64,000 nucleotides of DNA from contig NZ_AP025017.1 in assembly GCF_019974135.1 (NCBI RefSeq), forward strand, positions 434,001 to 498,000. The letters run 5' to 3'. This DNA comes from Actinomyces capricornis. GTDB taxonomy: Bacteria > Actinomycetota > Actinomycetes > Actinomycetales > Actinomycetaceae. The translations under genes were made by a program, and so were the position numbers. Within the stretch, counting starts at the first letter, position 1, and every line of letters starts with the position of its first letter. The notes beneath the pieces are model-generated. The model searched no databases. It was not told the DNA's origin and saw nothing but the letters and a program-made list of their open reading frames with translations. This document shows, piece by piece, positions 9,307 through 18,605 of this stretch.

Positions 9307-10899
9307 TCAGGACTGCTCATCATCCTGCCCGCTCGCCGACGCCTCGCCCTGCAGCGGATGGCGGTCCGGCTGCGGGCTGCCCGCGGCCTGCTCGCGCCAG
9401 TTGCGCCACGGGCTGGGCGGGCGCAGGGTCGGGGCGGGGCGCGAGGGCGCCGGCGCGCCTGCCTCCGGAGGCTCATGGGGACTAGGAGCGCTGGCGAGGC
9501 CCGGCGCGGTGGTGCCCCCACCGGCCTCCTCGGGGCTGCCGGCACGGCCGTCGCCGGCCGCCGCGGAGCTCTGCGCAGTCGCAGGGCTGGGCGCGCTGGC
9601 GGCACTGGCGGAGCCGGTCGAGCCCCGGGCGCGGGCGGCGCGCCGCTCCCGGGCGGACTCGGCGGCGGACTCCACCCGGTCCCCCACGCGCTGGCGCGCG
9701 CCGCTGGCCGCCTCCGTGGCGGCCAGCGCGGTGGTGCTCACCGCACCCGAGGCCAGGCTCAAGGTGTAGGGGTGGGACAGGACGGCGATAGCGCCCAGCC
9801 CCGCGGAGACCTCCAGGAAGACCAGCAGCATCGCATAACCGGTCTTGGGCCCCACCTCTGCCATGGCTCCCGGCCCCACAGGACCGGAGGCGGCCAGGCA
9901 GGCGGCGCCCATGCCGAGGGCCACCACGGCACCCGCCAGCAGGGCCGCGGCCACGGCGTAGCGCACCCGCAGGGAGTACAGGACGGTCCGCCGTCGCCAG
10001 GCGGCCACCATGGCGCCCGCGGTGATCACCAGGGGCAGGAAGAGCCCCACCCCTCCCAGGGGGCCGGCGGGGAGCAGGCCCAGCAGCGGCAGGGACGGCA
10101 CCGGACCGGGCACCACCCGGTCCGGAGCGAAGACGGTGCCCTCACCCACCGCGAAGCCCGAGCCGACCAGCCAGGAAGCGGCCCACACCAGGGCAGTGGG
10201 CAGCCAGGCGGCCTGGAGGGCGATGAGCCCCAGGGAGGCCAGGAAGCCCCCGCCGGCAAGGGAGTCATGCAGCTGGGAGACGCGGCCGGCGCTGGAGGCC
10301 GCCGCGGCCAGGAGCACCAGAAGGCTGAGGACCCCCAGGGCCGCCGTCGCACCGCGCGCCAGGGACAGGCCCGGGCTCACCCAGTGGGGGCGACTGTCCC
10401 ACCACCGGTCGAGCACCGCGGGGAGCAGCCCCTGGCCCCTGAGGTGCCAGGCGATGACCAGGGCGGTCAGCACGCTCAGGCCCACCACCGCGGGCCAGGT
10501 GGGTGAGCCCACCGGACCCGCTTGGGCCACCAGGGCCGCGATTCCCGTGGCGCAGGCCCAGGTCCAGAGCCCGCTGAGGAGGCCGGCGGGCCGGGCGCGC
10601 CGCACGCAGTTGCGGGTCCACAGCCACTGCAGGACGGTGATCCCGAGCAGCGGCAGGCCCAGCACGCCGTCCTCGGAGTCGGCCACGCCGATGCTCCCGC
10701 CGAAGGCCAGGCTCCACAGGCCCGTGCCGGCGCGCATCGCCTGGCCCACGCTCAGGGCGGCGGCGGCATCCAGGCTGGAGGCCGACAGCACCACCAGGAC
10801 GGTGATGAGGACGACGAGGATCCAGATGGGCAGGACCGACTCCAGGCCAGCCCTCAGGGCCCACCCCCAGTCGTGGGGGCGCAGCCGCTTGAGATTCAC
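9307..10899 (-). CDS. DUF6350 family polytopic membrane protein
   Basis: 530 residues. About 400 N-terminal residues contain roughly ten hydrophobic segments; the last ~130 are disordered, rich in Ala, Pro, Ser and charged residues. Membrane proteins of this type (DUF6350) recur between sucD and purN in actinobacteria, and that is the position here. The GTG start at 10899 overlaps the sucD stop (GTGA), indicating translational coupling. The biochemical role is unknown; a transport or cell-envelope role is only a guess. The tail is unusually long. Confidence 0.78.
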   Translation of the reverse strand: MNLKRLRPHDWGWALRAGLESVLPIWILVVLITVLVVLSASSLDAAAALSVGQAMRAGTGLWSLAFGGSIGVADSEDGVLGLPLLGITVLQWLWTRNCVRRARPAGLLSGLWTWACATGIAALVAQAGPVGSPTWPAVVGLSVLTALVIAWHLRGQGLLPAVLDRWWDSRPHWVSPGLSLARGATAALGVLSLLVLLAAAASSAGRVSQLHDSLAGGGFLASLGLIALQAAWLPTALVWAASWLVGSGFAVGEGTVFAPDRVVPGPVPSLPLLGLLPAGPLGGVGLFLPLVITAGAMVAAWRRRTVLYSLRVRYAVAAALLAGAVVALGMGAACLAASGPVGPGAMAEVGPKTGYAMLLVFLEVSAGLGAIAVLSHPYTLSLASGAVSTTALAATEAASGARQRVGDRVESAAESARERRAARARGSTGSASAASAPSPATAQSSAAAGDGRAGSPEEAGGGTTAPGLASAPSPHEPPEAGAPAPSRPAPTLRPPSPWRNWREQAAGSPQPDRHPLQGEASASGQDDEQS

Positions 10900-11870
10900 T
10901 CGCGCCCGCCTGCAGGACCTGCCTGCCCACCACCGGTGGTCCCGCCGGCCTTGGCCCGGTAGAGCTCGCGCGCGATCCGGGCGGTCTGGCTGGGGGTGCG
11001 CCCCACCTTGACACCGGCGGCCTCCAGGGCCTCCTTCTTGGCCTCGGCGGTGCCCGCCGAGCCCGAGACGATCGCCCCGGCGTGCCCCATGGTCTTGCCC
11101 TCGGGGGCGGTGAAGCCGGCGACGTAGGCCACCACGGGGGTGGTCATGTGGTCGCGGATGTAGAGGGCGGCGCGCTCCTCGGCGTCGCCCCCGATCTCGC
11201 CGATCATGACCACCAGCTCGGTGTCGGGGTCGGCCTCGAAGGCCTCGAGGGCCTCGATGTGGGTGGTGCCCACCACCGGGTCCCCGCCGATGCCGATGCA
11301 GGTGGTGAAGCCCAGGTCCCGCAGCTCGTGCATGAGCTGGTAGGTCAGGGTGCCCGACTTCGAGACCAGGCCGACGGGCCCGGGGCCGGTGATGTCGGGT
11401 GGAGTGATGCCCACATTGGAGCGGGCCGGGGAGATGATGCCGGGGCAGTTGGGGCCGATGAGCCGCACGCCGTGGGCGGCGGCATGGGCGCGCATCCAGG
11501 TGGCGTCGGCCACCGGGATGCCCTCGGTGATGACCACGACCAGGCGCATGCCGGCGTCCACGGCCTCGGTGACGGCGGCCTTGGCGAAGGCCGGCGGCAC
11601 GAAGACGACGCTGACCTCGGCACCGGTGGCCTCCTTGGCCTCCTGGACGCTGCCGTGGACGGGGACCTCCACGGTGCCGGGGACGACCTCCCCCGCGCCG
11701 GGCCCCACGGGGGCGACGTCGAAGGCGACGGTCGTGCCCGCCTTGCGCGGGTTGACCCCGGCCACGATCCTGGTGCCGGCCGAGAGCATGCGGGCGGTGT
11801 GCTTGCGGCCCTCGGAGCCGGTCATGCCCTGGACGATGACGCGGTCGGTCTCGGTCAGGAAGATGCTCAT
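10896..11870 (-). CDS. sucD: Succinate-CoA ligase, alpha subunit
   Basis: With SucC, interconverts succinyl-CoA and succinate with nucleotide triphosphate formation. Visible features are the N-terminal CoA-binding domain beginning [15 protein letters not shown], the SKSGTLTYQ segment and the phosphohistidine motif GHAGAIVSG. It has 324 residues; the family is usually about 290-300, and the excess is a C-terminal Gly/Ala-rich tail. It begins 3 nt after the sucC stop, and its own stop overlaps DUF6350, so the three genes form one operon. Confidence 0.95.
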   Translation of the reverse strand: MSIFLTETDRVIVQGMTGSEGRKHTARMLSAGTRIVAGVNPRKAGTTVAFDVAPVGPGAGEVVPGTVEVPVHGSVQEAKEATGAEVSVVFVPPAFAKAAVTEAVDAGMRLVVVITEGIPVADATWMRAHAAAHGVRLIGPNCPGIISPARSNVGITPPDITGPGPVGLVSKSGTLTYQLMHELRDLGFTTCIGIGGDPVVGTTHIEALEAFEADPDTELVVMIGEIGGDAEERAALYIRDHMTTPVVAYVAGFTAPEGKTMGHAGAIVSGSAGTAEAKKEALEAAGVKVGRTPSQTARIARELYRAKAGGTTGGGQAGPAGGRE

Positions 11871-11873
11871 GGC

Positions 11874-13148
11874 TCAGGCCTCCTGGGCTGCGGTCGGGGC
11901 GGTGGGGGTGGCGGTGCGCGATGGGGCGCCGGTCGCGGCGCCCTCGGCGTCGGCAGTACCGGCAGCGGCCGGCTGCTTCTCGGCGATGGCGGTCACGGCG
12001 TCGGCGGCGCCGTCCATGGTCTGGGCCATGGTGACGCCCTCGATGGCCGCCCGGGCCAGGATGGCGTGGCCGGCCTCGGCATTGTTGCCGTCCAGGCGCA
12101 CGACGATGGGCTTGGGCAGCCCGCCGAGGGTCTCCACGGCCGAGACGATGCCCTGGGCGATGGTGTCGCAGGAGGTGATGCCGCCGAAGACGTTGACGAG
12201 GATGGCGCGCACCTGCGGGTCGGAGGCCACGACCTCAAGGCCGGTGGCCATGACCTCGACCGAGGAGCCCCCGCCCAGGTCCAGGAAGTTGGCGGGGCGC
12301 ATGCCGCCGTGCTCCTGGCCGGCCGCGGCGACGACGTCGAGGGTGGACATCACCAGTCCGGCGCCGTTGCCCAGCACGCCGACCTCGCCCTCCAGGCGCA
12401 CGTAGTTCAGGCCCGCGGCCTTGGCCCGCGCCTCCAAAGGGTCGTCGGCGGCGGCGTCGACGAGGGCCTCGTGCTCGGGGTGGCGGAAGCGGGAGTTGTC
12501 ATCGAGGGTGACCTTGCCGTCCAGGGCCAGGATGCGGCCGTCGTCGGCGAGCACCAGGGGGTTGACCTCCACCAGGGTGGCGTCCTCGGTGGTGAAGACC
12601 TCCCACAGCTGGGTGATGACGGTGGCGACCTGGTCGGCGATGGGGCCGGGCGCGAAGCCGGCGGCCTGGACGATGCGCTGGGCGACCTGGGGGGTCAGGC
12701 CCTCCAGGGGGTCGATGCCGATGCGGGCCAGGGCCTCGGGGCGCTCCTTGGCCAGGGTCTCGATGTCCACGCCGCCCTCGCGCGAGCACATGGCCAGGTA
12801 CTGGCGCTCGGCGCGGTCCAGCAGGATGGAGAAGTAGTACTCCTGGTCGATGTCTGCGCCCTCGGAGATGAGGACGGTGCGCACGGTGTGCCCCTTGATG
12901 TCCATGCCCAGGATGTCCTCGGCCCTGCCCCGGGCCTCCTCGGCACTGCGGGCGAGCTTGACGCCCCCCGCCTTGCCGCGCCCGCCGGTCTTGACCTGGG
13001 CCTTGACCACGAGCAGCTCGGCGCCGCCGTCGAGGAGCCGCTGGGCGGCCGCCTCGGCCTCCTGGGGGGTGGTGGCGATGGCCCCGCCCAGGACGGGGAC
13101 GCCGTGGGAGCGGAAGAGCTCCCTGGCCTGGTACTCGTACAGATCCAT
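11874..13148 (-). CDS. sucC: Succinate-CoA ligase, beta subunit
   Basis: ATP-grasp subunit of succinyl-CoA synthetase. It starts MDLYEYQARELF, the standard N-terminus, and carries VKAQVKTGGRGKAGG (ATP-grasp), EVNPLV (metal binding) and the GGGSS and NVFGGI phosphate-site motifs. It has 424 residues, slightly long because of an Ala/Thr-rich tail of about 35 residues. The ATG at 13148 has GGGAGG 8 nt upstream; the open frame to 13448 has no family similarity. It is the first gene of sucC-sucD-DUF6350. Confidence 0.95.
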   Translation of the reverse strand: MDLYEYQARELFRSHGVPVLGGAIATTPQEAEAAAQRLLDGGAELLVVKAQVKTGGRGKAGGVKLARSAEEARGRAEDILGMDIKGHTVRTVLISEGADIDQEYYFSILLDRAERQYLAMCSREGGVDIETLAKERPEALARIGIDPLEGLTPQVAQRIVQAAGFAPGPIADQVATVITQLWEVFTTEDATLVEVNPLVLADDGRILALDGKVTLDDNSRFRHPEHEALVDAAADDPLEARAKAAGLNYVRLEGEVGVLGNGAGLVMSTLDVVAAAGQEHGGMRPANFLDLGGGSSVEVMATGLEVVASDPQVRAILVNVFGGITSCDTIAQGIVSAVETLGGLPKPIVVRLDGNNAEAGHAILARAAIEGVTMAQTMDGAADAVTAIAEKQPAAAGTADAEGAATGAPSRTATPTAPTAAQEA

Positions 13149-13590
13149 GCGGCGTGTCCTCCCGGCGTGTTGGCTGCTGCTCGCGACGGCCGGCGCTGGC
13201 CGGTCGCGCATCCGGTCTGAGCCTAACGTCCCGACGCCGGGCGCGTCGGGAGATGCGGGCTGCGCGTCGGGACCCCGGGGGTCGGGGGGCGGCGAGCAGC
13301 GCGATTCGAGTGGGGTAGCCCGTATGGCGCTTCCGCACTGATAACGGTGGTGGCAGCGATGCTGGCGACGGTGTCGGTGATGCTGGCGACGGCGATCAAA
13401 GCGCACGGGTGCGTACCAGGCGGATGACCGGTTGTGCCTCACCCACAATGATCATGGCCATGCATGCGCCATGGCGCAGCCTCGATTGGAGATGTCCTAC
13501 AGCATCGCGCTACAGCCTTGTCTCTCACCCACCCCCGGCGTAGCCTCGATCATCCGCGTTAATGCATTCACAGTCACGGAGGATCCGAGC
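13149..13590. other. Divergent intergenic region, sucC / MauE-like gene
   Basis: 442 bp between divergent genes. On the minus strand TAGGCT at 13220-13225 is a possible -10 for sucC, about 70 nt before its start. Around 13354-13398 a short phrase (GATGCTGGCGACGG) is repeated. At 13451-13475 there is a locally palindromic run centred on CATGCATG. No gene is supported here. Base composition falls toward 13.5 kb, where the accessory block starts. Confidence 0.5.
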
Positions 13591-14202
13591 ATGCACACCC
13601 TGGATTCCACTCTACGAATGCTCTGGTTCATCTCGGGCTGTTATTTCATCTACACCGGCGCCTCGAAGATGGCCAGCCCGAGGCCCCTGCTCACCGCCAT
13701 CCTGTCCTACAGGATCACCGGCCCCCATATCTCACGCGCATTGGCAGCGCTCACCGCCCCGACCGAGTTCTTCTGCGGCCTCCTCCTCGCCTCCGGAGTA
13801 TTCCCGTCAGGCAGCGCAGCCCTTCTCATTGCACTCCTCCTCGTCTCCTGCACGGGAATGGCGATCGTTCTTTTCCGAGGGTATGCATCCGGCGATGGTG
13901 GATACGGAAGCGGACACAGAACCGGGCCGGCGCGGGTAAGGCCCTCTGAACTTCTTCGTCATCTCATACTGATCGCCGCCCTGGCGACCGCCGTCGTCGC
14001 CGATCACCCGACTCGGACAATCGACCAGACCATCCTGGCCGCCATCATGGCCCTGGTCGTCATCGGAGTGTCGATCGGACTCTTCCGCATCCTCGCTACC
14101 GCACACCCCGAGTATCCCCTCACGGAGGGGCCAGCGGCACGTCCTCATGCGAGAACACGCGGCATCGATGGCCAGGTGGGCCGGCCGGGCGCTCCGCACT
14201 GA
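13591..14202 (+). CDS. MauE/DoxX-like small membrane protein
   Basis: 203 residues with four membrane segments (about 9-28, 50-72, 78-98 and 120-160). The first contains SGCYFIYTGASKM, as in MauE/DoxX proteins, which are linked to disulphide or redox chemistry of partner proteins. No partner thioredoxin-like gene is adjacent. The ATG at 13591 has GGAGG 8 nt upstream. The stop codon (14200-14202) lies within the terminal repeat of an IS remnant, so the natural 3' end was probably replaced by the insertion. The last ~25 residues are polar and Arg/Gly-rich. Function is inferred from topology only. Confidence 0.6.
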   Translation: MHTLDSTLRMLWFISGCYFIYTGASKMASPRPLLTAILSYRITGPHISRALAALTAPTEFFCGLLLASGVFPSGSAALLIALLLVSCTGMAIVLFRGYASGDGGYGSGHRTGPARVRPSELLRHLILIAALATAVVADHPTRTIDQTILAAIMALVVIGVSIGLFRILATAHPEYPLTEGPAARPHARTRGIDGQVGRPGAPH

Positions 14203-14873
14203 GGGTGTTATCCATGTAGGTATTACCAACTTATTCCGTAGAGCTCGAGTTTGGCGATCAGGGTGATGATTCTAGGAAATTCTGCTAGGCGGTGGCGGTA
14301 GCCCATGGAGTAGGATCCTCCACTTCTTCAAGGTGGCGATCGTGCGCTCGATAGTGGCGCACCTGGAGGGCGTACGACCCAATCGAACTCATTCTCCCAT
14401 TCCAGGCGATCTCTGTCGGAGACTTCTTGATCGGGGTCAGTGCGCCGTGAGCAGCGTAGGCGGCGCCCGCGATCCAATCAGCACCGGTAAGGGTCACATC
14501 CCAACCGCACAAGCGAAGGGCGGCGCTGTCATGACGCGAGCCGGGCACAGGGCATGAGACTGCCACGAGCATGCCGTCGGTGATGACGGGGCCTGGACGC
14601 TCAGGCACTGGGCGTGGTGCTTACCAGAATAGCTGGCATTCTCGACCCGCCTGAGCCCCAGACAGCAGTCCAGCAGACTCTGACCACGCGATTCGAGCAC
14701 CTGACCGATACGCCCGACAAGCTCATCGACATCATCATCGCACAGCCCCGCGGTAGACCAATAACGCATCGGACGCCTCCCCATGAGAATCGAGTGTGGC
14801 AACCCAATTCTCTCCCGAGATGACCGATGCACCCACTATCGACACAGACAAACCCTATGAATAACCCCCTCAG
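14199..14873 (-). mobile_element. IS5-type insertion sequence remnant
   Basis: Imperfect terminal inverted repeats bound the unit: CTGAGGGTGTTATCCATG at 14199-14216, and on the other strand CTGAGGGGGTTATTCAT ending at 14873. It is 675 bp. Inside are scattered transposase pieces on the minus strand in at least three frames. The left end overlaps the stop codon of the MauE-like gene. No clear target duplication is visible. Confidence 0.68.
14230..14769 (-). pseudogene. IS5/DDE transposase, degenerate
   Basis: The N-terminal part reads MRYWSTAGLCDDDVDELVGRI, the middle LGLRRVE, then in another frame ITDGMLVAVSCPVPGSRHDSAALR and LTGADWIAGAAYAAHGALTPIKK, and finally in a third frame RIITLIAKLELYG near 14250. 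GSRHDSAAL and the following segment match the DDE core of IS5-family (IS427-like) transposases. Several frameshifts and deletions make it inactive. Confidence 0.7.
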
Positions 14874-14998
14874 GCCGAAGGACCACATAGTGACCGCACC
14901 CACATTCAGCGCGGGTCCACGACCACCGGCGGCTACACTACGAGACCTACTCTCTCTTACCCTTGACGTGTGAAGCGGCCTGACGTCGATCTACCCCT

Positions 14999-15004
14999 TA
15001 TACT
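14999..15004 (+). promoter_or_regulatory. -10 element for a leaderless MFS transcript
   Basis: TATACT ends exactly 6 nt before the ATG at 15011, so transcription would begin at or next to the start codon. No Shine-Dalgarno sequence is present. TTGACG at 14963-14968 is too far upstream (30 nt) to be its -35. Confidence 0.55.
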
Positions 15005-15010
15005 GGTTGA

Positions 15011-16228
15011 ATGGGTCTTCTGATCAACATCGGCCCCCTGCGCGAGTCGCGCCCATTCGCGCGACTATGGTCAGCCGGGGTGCTCGTGAGCGTGTCCGCT
15101 CAAATGACGCAGATGGCGATCGCCTGGACCGTCTACGATGAGACAAAATCATCTCTCGCGGTCGGCGGCCTTGGATTGGCCATCGGCCTTCCTACGCTGG
15201 TGTTCGGGTTGGTTGGCGGAGCGCTAACCGATACCAGTCGCCCTCGCAGACTTGGCCTGGTCGGTGTCGGTGGGCAGGTCGTGGTGGCCTTGGCTCTCTT
15301 GGCAACCACAGCCCTCATAGGCTTCTCGCTGACACTGTTCTATACCGCACTTTTTGCCCAGTCAGCATTCGGCGCGATTACATCCCCCACTCGGCGCCCA
15401 TACATCAGCCACCTATTAGCCAACTCTTCTATCCCGGCTGCAATGAGTCTCTACATGCTAAGCATGAACATGGGGCAAATCATTGGCCCAATACTGGGTG
15501 GTTTGCTGCTTGATAAGAACACAATAGGGTTAATATTTGCCGTCCACACGATAACACTCATCCCATATTTCCTGTCTATTGCAACCCTACCAAACATTGA
15601 GGCGGCATCTCAAGAGAAGCCGGGCATCTCAGTCATTGTTTCCGGCCTCAAAACTACCTGGAATATACATGATATTCGCACAGTGCTACTAACAGACATC
15701 CTAGCCACATCCATCGCCCTACCTACAGCTTTATTTCCCGCCCTAAACGAAGAGGTATTAGAAGGAGATGCCACAACCTACGGCTCACTACTGACGGCAT
15801 TAAGTGTCGGGGGGCTCTTAGGGACAACTTTTTCCGGCAAACTTGAGCGAATTCGTCGGCCAGTCAACGCGGTCATAATTATCGCCTGTCTCTGGTGTGC
15901 GGTAGTTGCGATTCTCGGAATGACCTCCACTCTCTCGGTGGCCCTATCAGCGATACTTGCGATGGGCATATTGGATGTGTGGTCCGTAATCATTCAACAG
16001 ACGGTAGTGCAGGTACAGACGCCAACCGCCGCGCTCGGTCGAGTGGGAAGCGTTCAGAACATCATTGCCATGGCCGGTCCGCAGTTGGGAAACTTTCGCG
16101 CCGGGGTTCTGGGGTCCCTCATGGGCACACAGGTCGCTGTGGTATTTAGTGCGGTGGCTGGTGGGCTCATCATCTTCGGCTCCTTCATTCCATCTAGAAA
16201 GCAGATGGTGGCTGGCGACGATTCATGA
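15011..16228 (+). CDS. Major facilitator superfamily efflux transporter
   Basis: 405 residues, about 12 membrane segments, starting with the N-terminal RPFARLWSAGVLVSVSAQMTQ signature of the EntS/MFS_3-like exporter group and a first cytoplasmic loop DTSRPRRLGLV. A central cytoplasmic loop (about 200-220) divides the two six-helix halves. Such proteins export siderophores or drugs; the substrate here is unknown. Codon use (ATA, TTA, CTA) and GC content are clearly lower than in neighbours, and IS debris lies on both sides, so recent transfer is likely. It looks leaderless. Confidence 0.85.
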   Translation: MGLLINIGPLRESRPFARLWSAGVLVSVSAQMTQMAIAWTVYDETKSSLAVGGLGLAIGLPTLVFGLVGGALTDTSRPRRLGLVGVGGQVVVALALLATTALIGFSLTLFYTALFAQSAFGAITSPTRRPYISHLLANSSIPAAMSLYMLSMNMGQIIGPILGGLLLDKNTIGLIFAVHTITLIPYFLSIATLPNIEAASQEKPGISVIVSGLKTTWNIHDIRTVLLTDILATSIALPTALFPALNEEVLEGDATTYGSLLTALSVGGLLGTTFSGKLERIRRPVNAVIIIACLWCAVVAILGMTSTLSVALSAILAMGILDVWSVIIQQTVVQVQTPTAALGRVGSVQNIIAMAGPQLGNFRAGVLGSLMGTQVAVVFSAVAGGLIIFGSFIPSRKQMVAGDDS

Positions 16229-16378
16229 CAATACCTTTTGTGAGCGTCTTCCAATCATAACATTCATCGTCTCTTCGGGCGAATCTTTCATCATTCAGGA
16301 GGATCACCCGGACAGCGTTACGACTTTCTCGCATGACACCAACACGGCGCTTCCGGTTTGAGGGGGTAGCTAGGTGCT

Positions 16379-17136
16379 CAGTCGGTGTCTGAGGCCTCCG
16401 GCGTGGATGAGGGATCGGGTGATGTAGTGGGTGAGGTTGTGCAAGCCCTGGGCGATGCCGCGTAGGTGCTCGAGCCTGTCGTTGATGGTCTCGGTGGGGC
16501 CGTTGGAGGCGCCGGGGTGGTCGAAGTAGGCCAGGGGTGTCCTCGGTGGGGCCGGTTCAGGGTCCGCCCCAGGCGGGAGACCTCCTGGATGCCGGCTGGC
16601 ACCCCGGTGGCGATAGAGTCGATCAGAGCGCTCATCACTGGCCTGCCGGCGGCGGGATCGGGGTTGCGGTAGGCGTCGATCATCTTCTGGTGCACCGCCC
16701 AGGTGACCTCCACAGCAGTGTGGCGCTGGTCGGCGAGCAGTACCTTCAGGAGCCCGGCCTGCCTCTCGGTGAGCAGGCCGTCCCTGGTCAGCAGGGCCCG
16801 GCGCGCCGTGTACAGGGGGTCATTGGCCCTCCCAGGCCGCCCTGTGGTGGCCTGCTGGACCCTGCGGCGGGTCTCGTCCAGGGCGTCGCCGGCGAGCTTG
16901 ACCACGTGGAAGGGATCCATCACCGCCCGCGCGGCCGGTAGTTGCTCGGCGGTGGCGGTCTTGTAGCCGGTGAAGCCGTCCATCGCCACGATCTCGACAC
17001 CGGCGCGCCAGGCGGGGTCGCGCTGGGCCAGCCAACAGGCCAGGGCCTTCTTCGAGCGGCCCTCTATCATGTCCAGCAGCCTGGCCGGACCACTGCCCTC
17101 GCGCACGGGGGTCAGGTCGATCACGACGCTCACGCA
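16379..17136 (-). pseudogene. ISL3 family transposase, 5'-truncated and frameshifted
   Basis: Homology begins at VSVVIDLTPVREG (about 17133) and runs through MDGFTGYKTA, VMDPFHVVKLAGDALD and RRALLTRDGLLTERQ, all typical of the C-terminal two-thirds of ISL3 transposases. Near 16535-16555 two runs of C each carry one extra base, so the end (AYFDHPGASNGPTETINDRL ... LRHRLST) is in a different frame. The N-terminal zinc-finger region is missing; repeat DNA replaces it above 17137. No terminal repeats were recognised. Confidence 0.8.
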
Positions 17137-17165
17137 CCGCTGGCGACCCCGGCGGCCGGCCCCGA

Positions 17166-17345
17166 GCAGCTGGGCCCGCCCAGCCCTGCGCACCGCCGTT
17201 CTCTGCCGGGTCCGCCGTTTTCTGCTGGGTCCGCCGCATTCCGCCCGCTCAGATCCATCGATCTGACCCAGCCGGATGCGGGTGACCCGGCGTCCATCGA
17301 TCTGACCCAGCCGGATGCGAGTGACCCGGCAACATGCGGGAGGAG
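17166..17345 (+). repeat. Palindromic repeat family D copy 1 with 39-bp tandem duplication
   Basis: The 70-bp core 17223-17292 runs from TGCTGGGTCC to TGACCCGGCG and contains an inner palindrome ATCCATCGATCTG. Positions 17254-17292 are repeated almost exactly at 17293-17331 (39-bp unit). The upstream flank from 17166 (GGGCCCGCCCAGCCCTGCGC) is also shared with copy 2 at 18380. It lies between the ISL3 remnant and the RIO-type kinase gene. Confidence 0.75.
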
Positions 17346-17431
17346 GGGTTTCCATCTCAATGCGCAGGGGTGGGGCGGCGGCATTGGGTGTGCTATCAAG
17401 GCATGGGTACCCCTTGACACCAGGAGCGGCC

Positions 17432-18235
17432 ATGAGCGAGTTCATCGCCGGCACCCGCCCCAGCCAGTGGGCGCAGATGACCCCCGGCAGGACGCTCGGC
17501 CCGGAGCCGCACCCACCATGGCTGGTCACCAGTGCGGAGGCGGTGGAGCACGAGCGCGGCGTGGTGCGGACAGGCAAGGAGGCCGAGGCCTATCTCATCG
17601 AGAGGGTCGCCCCCGACGGCGGCTCGTGCCTCATGCTGTGCAAGCGCTACCGCCCCTTCCTCCCGACCACCACCATGCTCACGACCAACAACGGGGATGA
17701 CCGCAAGGTGGCCGGCTCGCGTGAGAAGCGCGCACTGGCACGTCGCACGCGCTTCGGGATCGGCATGGAGAAATCCGAGTGGGCCGCCGCCGAGCTCCGG
17801 TTCCTGCGGCTCTTCTATGAGGCGGGTCTCGCCGTTCCCTATCCGATTCAGTACCTGGGGCACGAGGTCGTCATGGAGTGGATCGGCGATGACGATGGGC
17901 AGGCCAGCCCCCGGGTCTGCGACATCGATCTCGATCCCGGCCTGGCCACGCACCTGTATGAGCAGATCACCGACTTCCTCATCTTCCTCATCGGCGCGGC
18001 CAGACTGGGCTACGCCCACGGCGACCTATCGGTCTACAACGTGCTGGTGCGCCATGGGGACGCAGTCATCATCGACTGCCCGCAGGTCGTGGACATCGCG
18101 AGGAACCCTCTGGGGCCCTCGCTGCTGGAGCGCGACTGCGTCAACGTCACGCGGTGGCTGGCCGAGAGAGGCGCGACCGCCCGCGACCCGCAGGAGCTGC
18201 TCTCCCTGACGATCGCCGAGGCCTGGTCGTCCTGA
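17432..18235 (+). CDS. RIO-type atypical serine/threonine kinase
   Basis: 267 residues. The kinase core shows SREKRALARRTRFGIGMEKSE and the following WAAAELRFLRLFYEAGL (as in RIO1 helices), hinge VMEWIGDDDG, catalytic loop HGDLSVYNVL with the Asp/Asn pair, and the metal-binding Asp in IIDCPQVVD. RIO1/RIO2 act in ribosome maturation in archaea and eukaryotes; the role of bacterial homologues is unclear. The ATG at 17432 has AGGAG 6 nt upstream. The gene stands alone between two direct copies of repeat family D, beside IS debris, and may be part of an accessory cassette. Confidence 0.8.
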   Translation: MSEFIAGTRPSQWAQMTPGRTLGPEPHPPWLVTSAEAVEHERGVVRTGKEAEAYLIERVAPDGGSCLMLCKRYRPFLPTTTMLTTNNGDDRKVAGSREKRALARRTRFGIGMEKSEWAAAELRFLRLFYEAGLAVPYPIQYLGHEVVMEWIGDDDGQASPRVCDIDLDPGLATHLYEQITDFLIFLIGAARLGYAHGDLSVYNVLVRHGDAVIIDCPQVVDIARNPLGPSLLERDCVNVTRWLAERGATARDPQELLSLTIAEAWSS

Positions 18236-18280
18236 TACACACGCCCCCGGTCCGCATGCCCCGGCGCCTTTCCGCAGTAG

Positions 18281-18300
18281 GGCCCCACCGAAACGGGGCC
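18281..18300 (+). terminator. Hairpin after the RIO-type kinase gene
   Basis: GGCCCC at 18281-18286 pairs with GGGGCC at 18295-18300 over an 8-nt loop, 45 nt after the stop codon. No T-run follows, so it may be a weak or Rho-assisted terminator. Confidence 0.3.
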
Positions 18301-18379
18301 GGGGAGGTCCCGGTCGTCGTCGAGCCGCACCCGCGCACCGGCGCCGGGCCCCGCCGTCGGCCCTGCGAAGCGGACGCCC

Positions 18380-18506
18380 TGGGCCCGCCCAGCCCTGCGC
18401 ACCACCTCTCTTGCCGGGTCTGCCGTTTTCTGCTGGGTCAGCCGTATCCCGCCCGTCCAGATCCATCGATCTGGCCCAGCCGGATGCGAGTGACCCAGCG
18501 ACATGC
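18380..18506 (+). repeat. Palindromic repeat family D copy 2
   Basis: The 70-bp core is 18431-18500 (TGCTGGGTCA ... TGACCCAGCG), with an inner CAGATC/GATCTG hairpin. Together with about 50 bp upstream it matches copy 1 at 17166-17292 in the same orientation, so the RIO-type kinase gene lies between direct repeats about 1.2 kb apart. The rest of 18236-18605 holds the hairpin above and the PFK 5' flank; no other gene is seen. Confidence 0.75.
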
Positions 18507-18605
18507 GGAGGCTCTCTGCCCGCCCGGGGTGGTGACCCCGGCAGGCGGTCGGGGCAGAATAGGGGGCGACGTCTCACCCTGGCACCCCGGAAGGACCCGC
18601 CCGCC

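Noticed and set aside
17254-17331. Tandem 39-bp repeats as a CRISPR remnant
   Set aside because: Only two direct units without spacers, part of a larger palindromic repeat, and no cas genes nearby.
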